A stretch of DNA of 20,514 nucleotides from Lachnospiraceae bacterium UBA3282 (lineage in GTDB: Bacteria; Bacillota; Clostridia; Lachnospirales; Lachnospiraceae), in NCBI GenBank assembly GCA_002361735.1, contig DETS01000020.1, positions 1 to 20,514 of the forward strand. The letters run 5' to 3'. Below, one piece after another: positions 8,621 through 15,474 of this stretch. Below the pieces are notes generated by a model. The model did no database searches and was not told where the DNA came from. It saw nothing but the letters and a program-made list of their open reading frames with translations. Within the stretch, counting starts at the first letter, position 1. Each line of letters starts with the position of its first letter. Both the position numbers and the translations under genes were made by a program.

Positions 8621-8735
8621 AGCTGATTCGAGAGGAAAAGCAACAAAGGCGGAGAGCAGTAAAGCAGTTTCGAAAGGAAAAGTCGCAAAGGAAGTGAACA
8701 GAAAGAAAGTGACAGAAGGCAGGAACGACGTTTGA
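8604..8735 (+). CDS. Small Lys/Ser-rich ORF with 14-residue tandem repeat (hypothetical)
   Basis: A 43-codon frame starts at ATG 8604 inside the end of the ECF gene and stops at 8733-8735. It reads MTESSKADSRGKATKA, then ESSKAVSKGKVAKE, then VNRKKVTEGRNDV: highly basic, no hydrophobic core. The repeat arises from a 42-bp tandem duplication that is exactly 14 codons and stays open in this frame. GGGAGGAGAGGG upstream (about 8591-8602) is a possible ribosome site. It may be a real small basic peptide, a translational bridge from the ECF gene to the kinase, or chance. No family recognised. Confidence 0.3.
   Translation: MTESSKADSRGKATKAESSKAVSKGKVAKEVNRKKVTEGRNDV
8609..8692 (+). repeat. 42-bp tandem duplication
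   Basis: Two adjacent units, 8609-8650 and 8651-8692, both beginning GGAGAGCAGTAAAGC; by hand alignment 35 of 42 positions match. The ECF stop codon lies in the first unit, and its copy is retained in the second. The divergence shows the duplication is not recent. Confidence 0.8.
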
Positions 8736-8737
8736 GC

Positions 8738-9171
8738 ATGGTAGGAATTGAGATTCCGCAGATTGTCTGTAATGAGATAGAGAGGGCGCTTGCGGAGAAC
8801 GCTACGAAGAACCCGGCGGAAACGTGGACTATGAGCGGTTTCAGGAAGAAGTGCTCTCGCATCTTGCGGATGAGGACGGCGTTTCCTATCGTCCGTTTTG
8901 CTGCCGCACGATGAGCTTCGGGGAGACGGTGCAGGTTCCGTGGCGCAGGCTGAACATCGTCGAGGGCGCCTACAGCTGCCACCCTTATTTTGGGGATATC
9001 TATCAGGTGCGTTTCTTTGTGGAAGTATCCCCTGAAGTACAGGAAAAACGTCTCCTTGCCAGAAACGGCAGGGAACAGTATCAGCGGTTTGTCAGAGAAT
9101 GGATTCCCATGGAAAACCGTTATTTTGAGACCTTTGCGATCAGGCGGCAGTGCATTTCAATCACACTCTGA
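8738..9171 (+). pseudogene. Uridine-kinase-like P-loop kinase, internal deletion and frameshift
   Basis: The right-hand part (frame of 8824-9171) reads ERYEEPGGNVDYERFQEE and later RRLNIVEGAYSCHPYF, VRFFVEVSPEVQEKRLLAR and WIPMENRYFETF. These are typical of the C-terminal two thirds of uridine-kinase-family proteins, with a normal end. The left part, in another frame from about 8738, reads MVGIEIPQIVCNEIERALAE, which resembles the helix before the P-loop. The Walker A loop and the following DDFF-type strand are absent. The frames join around 8800-8815, where one short sequence codes ATKNP in the first frame and RYEEP in the second. The gene therefore cannot make an ATP-binding kinase. It probably once phosphorylated the solute brought in by the adjacent ECF component; a free-standing C-terminal fragment from 8824 is the alternative. 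Confidence 0.72.
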
Positions 9172-9199
9172 AAAGATTTCCATTTTTTTCAAAAAGACA

Positions 9200-9228
9200 T
9201 TGACAGTTTCTGTACAGTTTGCTATGCT
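9200..9228 (+). promoter_or_regulatory. Sigma-A-type promoter (TTGACA-17-TATGCT)
   Basis: Perfect -35 TTGACA (9200-9205), 17-base spacer, -10 TATGCT (9223-9228). Transcription should start near 9235 and read a leader of about 240 bases into the gene at 9474. Confidence 0.75.
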
Positions 9229-9234
9229 ATCCAT

Positions 9235-9473
9235 ATGAACAACCGATTGCGCAAAGTAAAAACCACCAAAGGAAAATAGACGAGCGCAGAGAAATATCCT
9301 AAAAACAGGGAAAAAGAGACAAATACAGGGTGGCGTAAGAGGCAAAGAGCCAAATCAGGGAATAATGGTAAAAACGGATCAATAGGAAAGAAATCAGGCA
9401 AGTGTCATTTCAGCACAAATCGAGAAACCAAAAAAGATCAATAAAGAAAGTAAGAAAGGAAACGGAGGACAAC
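9235..9473 (+). other. Long purine-rich 5' leader
   Basis: Untranslated region between the promoter and the ATG at 9474. It is strikingly A/G-rich and poor in T, with CAGGG in similar AAA-type contexts at 9306-9310, 9326-9330 and 9356-9360 and a CAGGC variant at 9395-9399. No riboswitch class or terminator was recognised. The ribosome site GGAGG lies at 9464-9468. Confidence 0.5.
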
Positions 9474-11312
9474 ATGGATAAGTTTATCGTCAACATCATT
9501 CATCGACCCGAGATGGTACCTGAGTATGCGGAAAAGGTGACCGGACACGGTAAGGAGGAAGACATCGGGAGAAAGGAGCTTTTGACGGAGTCTTTGGACA
9601 TCTTTAAGACCCAGCAGTCGATTGCGCACAAGAACGGATTAAAGACGACGATTCAGATGACGTACGCTTCCCTGTTCAATGACGAGGCGGTGGCGTTGGC
9701 GAAGGAAGACCACGAAAGGTACGGTGACGAGATCGCTTTATCGCTTCTGGGGCTTCCCTGCGAGGAGTTTCGTGAGAAGTATAAGACGAAAGATTTCTGT
9801 ATCTGGATGTTTTCGATGGAGGATAAGAAATCCATTGTGGACGATGTGTTTGGCAAGTTCAAGGACCGTTTCGGCTTCTATCCGGAGTCCACGGGTTCCT
9901 ACTATTTAGATGCGGATCTGGTCAACTATATCAAGGAAAAGTATCCGATGGTAAAGTGTGCCGTGGCAACCTGCTGGGAGGAAGGCCCCAAGGCTTACCA
10001 TACCTGCAACAATTCCTGGTACACCTTTATGGACGGCGGTCCCTGGGCGCCCTGGATCCCCAGCAAGCAGAACGTGCACGCGCCGGCGGCAAATGAGGCG
10101 GAGGATGCCGGCATTGTGGCGATTCCGCACCTGTCTCGCGACCTGATCGCCTGCTATGACGGAAACGGCTCCAATTTCGGGACGCATCCGCAAAATGTAC
10201 TGCGCAGTATGTGTTATGACAGCAAAACATGGGAATACCCTTATATGTACAACCTGATCGATCAGTTTCGGGCGCTGGCGAAGTACAATAACGGCTATGC
10301 CTACAATATGATGTTCGTCGGTCCCGGCTGGATGAATAAGATGGGACGCTGGGAAGCGCCTTATGAGCTTCTTTTGAAATCCTACGAGGACGGCATGGCT
10401 TACTACGGTAAGCTGAAAAAGGAAGGAAAGCTCGACGATATGACCATGGCGGAGTTTGCCGATTACTTCCGCGCAAACAGAAGGCTGACGGAGCCGGAAT
10501 GCGCGCTGTGGCGCGACATCCTTTACGGTTCCGACAAGCAGCTTTTCTGGTACTGCGATCCTTATATGAGAGTCTGCTCGAACATGGATCAGGGCGGCGC
10601 GATCGTGGATCTGCGTCCCTATGCGGCGAAGCTCTACTGGCCTGTCGGCATCGGTACCAAGCATGTGACGGACGCTTCCTATCCTTTTCTCATTCAGGAA
10701 AAGTACCGCGCGGGTTACTTTACCCACTATGCGGGCGAGGGCACGGTCAGGAGCGCGAAGCTTGTGCATAACGGCGAGGAGGTAGACCTCTGCCTGTGCA
10801 GGACGAAAGCGCATTTCTCTCAGGAGGGCAATACGAGGATCCTTACGCTTGATCCTGTGGATATCGAGTTTTATGACCTGACAGTGAAATTGCAGACGAA
10901 ATTGTACTTTGAGGAGGGAAGCTCCAGGATCAAGATCGAGAGAAACATCCTTTCCATGAGCGACCCGAATGCCGAGGTGGAGATCAACGAGTACATGGTG
11001 GCATGCTACGGCACCACCGAGTATTCCGAGGATATGACGGGGATCACCCTTTCCGTGACAGACGGCGCAAATACAGAGAAAATCGACTACGCATACAAGT
11101 GCCGTGAGGCGCAGCTGCAGGGCGCAGTGGAGGCGGTGGCAGTGGTGCCGCAGATTGAGACGAAGGTCTCCTTAAGCTGTGAGAAGAAGGATGCCGTGGG
11201 CTATATTAAGGAAGGTTACGCCTTCTCCCCGATGTTTACCTTAGGCTATACGACCAAGTTAAAGGATAAGGAGGTATTTGCGACATGGCTCAATCTGGCA
11301 AAGGCAAATTAA
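9474..11312 (+). CDS. Uncharacterised cytosolic protein, carbohydrate-enzyme-like architecture
   Basis: A 612-residue protein with no signal peptide. The ATG at 9474 is chosen over one at 9402 because GGAGG sits 5 bases before it and the upstream 24 codons are leader-like, basic low-complexity sequence. The N-terminal ~350 residues look like an alpha/beta barrel with many aromatic residues, Asp and Glu (PESTGSYYLDADLVNYIKEK, VATCWEEGPKAYHTCNNSWY, GPWAPWIP), reminiscent of the polysaccharide-deacetylase/GH57-like group. The last ~200 residues alternate short strands (VDIEFYDLTVKLQTKLYF, SSRIKIERNIL), like the beta-sandwich of such enzymes. I loosely associate this layout with the DUF3863/DUF3864 group. 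A sugar-active enzyme is an inference, and the substrate is unknown. A small zinc-ribbon gene overlaps its end by 28 bases. Confidence 0.55.
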   Translation: MDKFIVNIIHRPEMVPEYAEKVTGHGKEEDIGRKELLTESLDIFKTQQSIAHKNGLKTTIQMTYASLFNDEAVALAKEDHERYGDEIALSLLGLPCEEFREKYKTKDFCIWMFSMEDKKSIVDDVFGKFKDRFGFYPESTGSYYLDADLVNYIKEKYPMVKCAVATCWEEGPKAYHTCNNSWYTFMDGGPWAPWIPSKQNVHAPAANEAEDAGIVAIPHLSRDLIACYDGNGSNFGTHPQNVLRSMCYDSKTWEYPYMYNLIDQFRALAKYNNGYAYNMMFVGPGWMNKMGRWEAPYELLLKSYEDGMAYYGKLKKEGKLDDMTMAEFADYFRANRRLTEPECALWRDILYGSDKQLFWYCDPYMRVCSNMDQGGAIVDLRPYAAKLYWPVGIGTKHVTDASYPFLIQEKYRAGYFTHYAGEGTVRSAKLVHNGEEVDLCLCRTKAHFSQEGNTRILTLDPVDIEFYDLTVKLQTKLYFEEGSSRIKIERNILSMSDPNAEVEINEYMVACYGTTEYSEDMTGITLSVTDGANTEKIDYAYKCREAQLQGAVEAVAVVPQIETKVSLSCEKKDAVGYIKEGYAFSPMFTLGYTTKLKDKEVFATWLNLAKAN

Positions 11313-11479
11313 ATTACAGATGTCCCTCCTGCTTTATGAGGGATTTGGATATCGATATGTTTTACGATAAGGATAAGAAGGAGTTTCACTGCATCCGCTG
11401 TCAGTATGTGGGGACGGAGGAGGATGTGCTGGAAAAGAATGAGCTGGTAAGGTTCCGGTATAAGGATGCGATGACTTGA
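11285..11479 (+). CDS. Small zinc-ribbon protein
   Basis: A 64-residue protein with two CxxC knuckles: C13-P-S-C16 and C36-I-R-C39, 19 residues apart, a classic four-cysteine zinc ribbon. The rest is charged, with an acidic helix (GTEEDVLEKNELVRF). AAGGAGG at 11268-11274, inside the upstream gene and 10 bases before the ATG, supports real translation. It overlaps the upstream gene by 28 bases in a different frame, so the two are co-transcribed and probably coupled. The role is unknown; such ribbons bind nucleic acid or protein partners. Confidence 0.75.
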   Translation: MAQSGKGKLNYRCPSCFMRDLDIDMFYDKDKKEFHCIRCQYVGTEEDVLEKNELVRFRYKDAMT

Positions 11480-11485
11480 AACTTC

Positions 11486-11514
11486 TTGAATTTCCTATGA
11501 ATTTGTACTAAAAT
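11486..11514 (+). promoter_or_regulatory. Sigma-A-type promoter (TTGAAT-17-TAAAAT)
   Basis: -35 TTGAAT (11486-11491), 17-base spacer, -10 TAAAAT (11509-11514), immediately after the zinc-ribbon gene. Start expected near 11521, giving a leader of about 90 bases for the MFS transporter. Confidence 0.65.
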
Positions 11515-11553
11515 GGTAAAGGTTACACACAGTTTTTATGAGAGGGTCAGGTT

Positions 11554-11602
11554 CTGTTATCATTACGGAGCGGCTGACTCAATATAAACGAAAGGATAAC
11601 AG
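11554..11602 (+). promoter_or_regulatory. Leader inverted repeat abutting the ribosome site of the MFS gene
   Basis: CTGTTATC (11554-11561) and GATAACAG (11595-11602) form a perfect 8-bp stem with a 33-base loop. The right arm ends at the AGGTAGG ribosome site (11601-11607) of the ATG at 11612. Formation of the stem in the mRNA could limit ribosome access. A 22-codon frame (ATG 11538 to TAG 11604-11606) runs through the same element and ends in the ribosome site, but has no clear ribosome site of its own. Confidence 0.4.
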
Positions 11603-11611
11603 GTAGGTAAC

Positions 11612-12910
11612 ATGAAAAGTCAAAACAAATGGGTGCGTGCCGCAATCCCGGCATTGCTCCTGCACTTCAGTATCGGTACGGTGTACTGCTGGTCGATTTT
11701 CAGTCAGGAGATCGCGGACTACATAGGATTTTCCAAGGGCGCTACGGAGTGGGCGTTCAGCTTCGCCATCTTCTTCCTCGGCATGTCGGCGGCATTTCTG
11801 GGCAATGTGGTGGAGAAGGACATCCATAAGTCGTCTCTGATCGCCACCATCACCTTTGCGCTCGGTATGGCGGGCACGGGCTTCTTTATCTGGTATGGCG
11901 GAAATAATCCGGGAAGCGTACTGGCGCTCGTAGGTATTTATGTCTGCTATGGTTTCATCATGGGCATTGGCTTGGGTACGGGATATCTTTCTCCGGTCAA
12001 GACCCTGATGCTTTGGTTCGAGGATAAGAAAGGTCTGGCGACAGGTCTGGCGGTGGCAGGCTTTGGCGGCGCGAAGGCGATCGCGAGCCCCATCATGCAG
12101 GCGCTTTTGGCAAATCTTGGTGACGGCGGCATCTATAAAATGTTCTGGATTCTGGCGGCTGTCTATTTTGTGATGATGTTTGTGGGTCACCTTCTGCTGG
12201 CGAAGCCCGCAGGCTGGCACGAGCCGCAGAAAAAGGAGAAAGGGCAGGGTATCATGGATACCATCAAGACCCGCCCGATCAGCAACTACATCGGTATTTG
12301 GCTGATGTTCTACATCAATATCACCTGTGGTCTGGCGCTGATCTCTCAGGAAAAGATGATCGTGAAATGTATCGGTCTTGCCGGCGTGGTGGGCGTGATT
12401 TCCACGATTTCCGCAATCTTCAATGCGGGCGGTCGTTTGGGCTTCTCCGCATGGGCGGATCATATGAAGGACAGAAATACGATCTATAAGCTGATCTTCG
12501 TGCTCTCCATCGTCTTTACCGGCATCGTGATGCTGACAGGCGGTATCAAGAACGGCGAGGGCAATATGTTACTGGTGATCCTGGTACTGGCATTGATCTT
12601 TATGGTAAATGCGGGTTACGGCGGCGGCTTCTCCAATGTGCCGACCCTGCTGTCCGACCACTACGGCATGGGCAGCATCAGTGCAATCCACGGCATTACC
12701 CTTTCCGCTTGGGCGTTTGCGGGTCTGACGGGCAATCAGATCGCGAATCTGATTGTGGACAAAACGGGTAGCTTTTTCGAAGATGCGCACGGCAATATGG
12801 TAAATCCGGTCGGCTATCAGAATGTGCTGTACTTTACGATCGTGCTTTACATTATTGCTCTGCTGCTCAGCCTCTTCTTAGTGAAACCGTCCACGACCGA
12901 TAAGAAGTAA
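11612..12910 (+). CDS. OFA-type MFS transporter (oxalate/formate antiporter family)
   Basis: A 432-residue major facilitator with about 12 membrane helices. The start (LLLHFSIGTVYCWSIFSQEI), the GIGLGTGYLSPVKTLMLWFE stretch, then DKKGLATGLAVAGFGGAKAI, and the GGRLGFSAWADHMKDR loop match the oxalate/formate antiporter (OFA) group. This group exchanges small carboxylates across the cytoplasmic membrane. The exact substrate cannot be read from sequence, and many OFA members in anaerobes are uncharacterised. The central cytosolic loop is short (EPQKKEKGQGIMDTIKTRP). It has its own promoter and ends before a strong terminator, so it is monocistronic. Full length, ATG at 11612 with AGGTAGG just ahead. 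Confidence 0.82.
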   Translation: MKSQNKWVRAAIPALLLHFSIGTVYCWSIFSQEIADYIGFSKGATEWAFSFAIFFLGMSAAFLGNVVEKDIHKSSLIATITFALGMAGTGFFIWYGGNNPGSVLALVGIYVCYGFIMGIGLGTGYLSPVKTLMLWFEDKKGLATGLAVAGFGGAKAIASPIMQALLANLGDGGIYKMFWILAAVYFVMMFVGHLLLAKPAGWHEPQKKEKGQGIMDTIKTRPISNYIGIWLMFYINITCGLALISQEKMIVKCIGLAGVVGVISTISAIFNAGGRLGFSAWADHMKDRNTIYKLIFVLSIVFTGIVMLTGGIKNGEGNMLLVILVLALIFMVNAGYGGGFSNVPTLLSDHYGMGSISAIHGITLSAWAFAGLTGNQIANLIVDKTGSFFEDAHGNMVNPVGYQNVLYFTIVLYIIALLLSLFLVKPSTTDKK

Positions 12911-12956
12911 GCGGCAGGATCAGATGATAAAAGCAAAGTCATAAAAGATAGAGATG

Positions 12957-12998
12957 AAAAAGGAGCTGTTCACCAAAATCGGTGAGCGGCTCCTTTTT
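12957..12998 (+). terminator. Rho-independent terminator, likely bidirectional
   Basis: An 18-bp stem (two G-U pairs) with AAAAAGGAGC as the left outer part, a 6-base loop AAAATC, and a right arm ending GCTCCTTTTT. The A-run on the left supplies the T-run on the other strand, so it can serve both the MFS gene and the convergent minus-strand gene ending at 13043. Confidence 0.9.
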
Positions 12999-13042
12999 GA
13001 TATCGATGATATTCACATAGATTTTTGGCTGCGTTTACGGCA

Positions 13043-15295
13043 TTACATACTCAGATATTCGTACTGATCCTGCAGCTCCTTCGGGATTGGTACCCCGGTA
13101 TTTTTCAGCTTCTGGAACACGTTGTCATAGTGATGAAGCTTCTGTGAGAGCTTGACATCATAGCGGGACATCGTCTCCTTATAGAGCGGGTTTGCCGCCA
13201 GTTTTGTGCGGATTGCCTTGGAGAACGGACAGTAAGTGAAGATGATATTGCGGGACACCTTGTTCAGTCTCGGAGAACCGACGCCTTCATAAAGGATCCA
13301 CGCTTCGTAGTCTCTGATAAACATCTCTTTATAGCTGTTTTTCGCTTTTTGCATACTGAGCTTGATCTTATCCTTCGCATCCGCGGAAAGATCGCGGTTT
13401 TTGCGGTAAAACTGGATATAATCGAAATATTCGCTGGTGAGGGAAGGCTCGGAAATGTCGTTCCAGCGGGCGCCCTGTACGCGCTTGCACATCTCCCAGC
13501 GAAAATCGCCGGTCAAACGGACTAAGATATTGGTCAGATCTTCCATCTGGAAGATGGATACCATCATGCGGGCGGGCGTTGTACGCTTACGCCCTTCAAT
13601 CTCCTGCCAGGCAATGCCGCGGGTGCCGATATTAGGCATAAGGATGATGTCGGGAAGCACCTCGACGCCGATGGATTCCTTTCCGATGCCGATGTCGGGA
13701 TTCGTGTAAATGACATCGCGGTAATAGGCGCTAAAGTCAATTGCCCTCACTTGCGCAAAGGCGTTTTCCACCTTTTCGACAGAGACGAGCGAAGTGTCCA
13801 GATCCTTTAAGACATTGTGCTCTGAAAAGATCGGGCAAAAGCTTAAGACGCGGCCGAACGTGATCTTATTGACGGTAGGGAACATATTGCGGATCTCAAA
13901 GAGAACCTGCTCTTTGGGATCGTTTATCATTCGCGCCTCGTCCGCTGCGGTGATATTGCCTGTCATTTTCTGCTCGCGCAGGAAGGTAGCAAAGTCGGAG
14001 TCAAACTCGTTGCGGCTCGGCGACTTCTTCCCATGATAGATAGCGGAAAACCACTCGTAAGCGGTGTAAACCTTGCGATTCGGATCCGTGGGAAGTTTAT
14101 CAACAATCTGATACAGATAGGCGGCATTTTCCAAGCCGGCAAGGTTTTCGTCGATATAGCCAAAGTTAAAGAACATCTTTACAACCTTAGGAATTGCCGG
14201 GTCGTTCAGACTCTTTAAGAAGGCTTTCTCATAAATCTGATAGAACAGCTTTGTGATGGAAAGCCGCAGTTTCCTGGCGGCATCATCGGACGCGTTCTTA
14301 TCGGGCTGCTTTGCAAATTTCTTAACTGCCTCGCGGAAAGCAGTGGCAATCTCACCGGGCACCTCGGCATAGGTGAGAATGGTATTCATGGAATCCGTTA
14401 CGTCTGCGACGTCTTCCACAGCGGAGCTTTCCGCCGGCGCATCGCCTAAGTTGGCAAGTTTGTCACGGTATTCTGCTACGCGGGTCTGATACATCTCCTT
14501 ATCGATGGAAGTTTGATCCTCCATCTGAATCATCATGGTGGAGAGTGCCGCAATCAGCGTGGTAGAGTTCGGGTCGTTCTTTCCAATCTTATATAAAAGG
14601 CTGGTGTAGAGATCAAAAAAGTCCAGTCGGTTTTCATTCATCAAAAGACGTGCGATATCCGACCTATAGTCGTAGAGCATACGGCAGACGGAGACCACGC
14701 GGTGAACGTCCAGGTTTGCTTTGATGGTTACGCCCGCCAGAAAATCGGGGTTGATTCCCTTAGCGGAGTTTTCCGAAATCAAGGCGGTAAGCTGTTCATA
14801 ATAGCCATCCAGCCAGCCTTCCAGATCGTCATCCAGAGAGAGCGGCTCCAGCGTTTCTAAATCCGGCAGCGCTCTGGCGGCGAAACCGTGCTTGGTACAG
14901 AAGGTCTTATATTCTTCGTAGCTGTTGAGCAGATAATGGTAGAAATTTTCACAGTCAAATACGCCCATCTCGTACTGGTCGTGAATTTCCCGAAACTGCT
15001 TAAACAGGGACGTGACGATCATGTTTGCCAGTTCTGCGCTCTTGCTCATCAGCGAAGCGAGCGTGGCAGCGGTGCAGGGATAGGAAGTGATGCCGGTGGG
15101 TTCTTCCGTCTGATAGGAAATAAAGTGGGAACCGTAGAAGATCTCACAGACGCCGATTACGTCTCCTTTTTGCAAATAATAAGTGCCGCCCGGATAGTCG
15201 GCACGCACACTCCCCTTTGCGATAAGGTGCAGGGCGGTCAGGTTCTGTTCACTCTGAATCAACTGTGTGCCTGCCGGAAATTCTTTTACAGCCAT
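13043..15295 (-). CDS. Large cytosolic protein with degenerate cyclic-nucleotide-binding-like N-terminus
   Basis: A 750-residue protein. Residues 1 to about 110 (FPAGTQLIQSEQNLTALHLI, then AKGSVRADYP and LQKGDVIGVCEIFYG) follow the beta-roll pattern of Crp-type cyclic-nucleotide-binding domains. The phosphate-binding cassette is not canonical: where Crp has GE followed by RA, this protein has VCEIFYGSHFISYQTEE, without the arginine. Binding of cAMP is therefore doubtful. The remaining 640 residues are mostly helical, with no helix-turn-helix, kinase or membrane segment that I can recognise. One conserved-looking block is IGVEVLPDIILMPNIGTRGI near residue 545. The ATG has AGAGGGGG 7 bases upstream on the minus strand. 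Its own promoter and convergent terminator make it monocistronic. A cytosolic regulator or sensor is possible; the function is not known. Confidence 0.7.
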   Translation of the reverse strand: MAVKEFPAGTQLIQSEQNLTALHLIAKGSVRADYPGGTYYLQKGDVIGVCEIFYGSHFISYQTEEPTGITSYPCTAATLASLMSKSAELANMIVTSLFKQFREIHDQYEMGVFDCENFYHYLLNSYEEYKTFCTKHGFAARALPDLETLEPLSLDDDLEGWLDGYYEQLTALISENSAKGINPDFLAGVTIKANLDVHRVVSVCRMLYDYRSDIARLLMNENRLDFFDLYTSLLYKIGKNDPNSTTLIAALSTMMIQMEDQTSIDKEMYQTRVAEYRDKLANLGDAPAESSAVEDVADVTDSMNTILTYAEVPGEIATAFREAVKKFAKQPDKNASDDAARKLRLSITKLFYQIYEKAFLKSLNDPAIPKVVKMFFNFGYIDENLAGLENAAYLYQIVDKLPTDPNRKVYTAYEWFSAIYHGKKSPSRNEFDSDFATFLREQKMTGNITAADEARMINDPKEQVLFEIRNMFPTVNKITFGRVLSFCPIFSEHNVLKDLDTSLVSVEKVENAFAQVRAIDFSAYYRDVIYTNPDIGIGKESIGVEVLPDIILMPNIGTRGIAWQEIEGRKRTTPARMMVSIFQMEDLTNILVRLTGDFRWEMCKRVQGARWNDISEPSLTSEYFDYIQFYRKNRDLSADAKDKIKLSMQKAKNSYKEMFIRDYEAWILYEGVGSPRLNKVSRNIIFTYCPFSKAIRTKLAANPLYKETMSRYDVKLSQKLHHYDNVFQKLKNTGVPIPKELQDQYEYLSM

Positions 15296-15339
15296 TGGAA
15301 TACCCCCTCTTACTGCATATTTTGAAAGATTTCGTTTCT

Positions 15340-15368
15340 ATTTTATGCCTTTTTGTGGGAAAAGTCAA
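15340..15368 (-). promoter_or_regulatory. Sigma-A-type promoter (TTGACT-17-TAAAAT), minus strand
   Basis: Read on the minus strand, -35 TTGACT (15363-15368), 17-base spacer, -10 TAAAAT (15340-15345). It lies 45 bases from the start of the gene at 15295. Confidence 0.7.
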
Positions 15369-15417
15369 TGAAGGCGGGCAGAATCCGGATGTGGGAGAAA
15401 AAATAGGAGGGCAGAGA

Positions 15418-15446
15418 AACAGCCGACCCGGAAAGGGTCGGCTGTT
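15418..15446 (-). terminator. Hairpin terminator downstream of the protease gene
   Basis: A perfect 12-bp stem, AACAGCCGACCC and its complement, with a 5-base loop, 29 bases past the protease stop. The following T-run on the minus strand is interrupted (TTTCTCTG), with a stronger T-run further on, so efficiency is uncertain. It separates the protease operon from the next minus-strand promoter. Confidence 0.7.
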
Positions 15447-15474
15447 GTCTATCATAGTGATTCTTTTGTGATAA

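Noticed and set aside
9402..9473. Earlier ATG start for the 612-residue protein
   Set aside because: The additional 24 codons are basic low-complexity leader sequence, and the GGAGG ribosome site is correctly placed only for the ATG at 9474.
9906..10814. A 302-codon antisense open frame
   Set aside because: It lies opposite a well-supported G+C-rich gene, has no ribosome site or recognisable motif, and is typical of antisense shadows.
11579..12463. A 294-codon antisense open frame under the MFS gene
   Set aside because: The composition (many H, R, D, T) is what the complement of a membrane-protein gene yields; no supporting signals.
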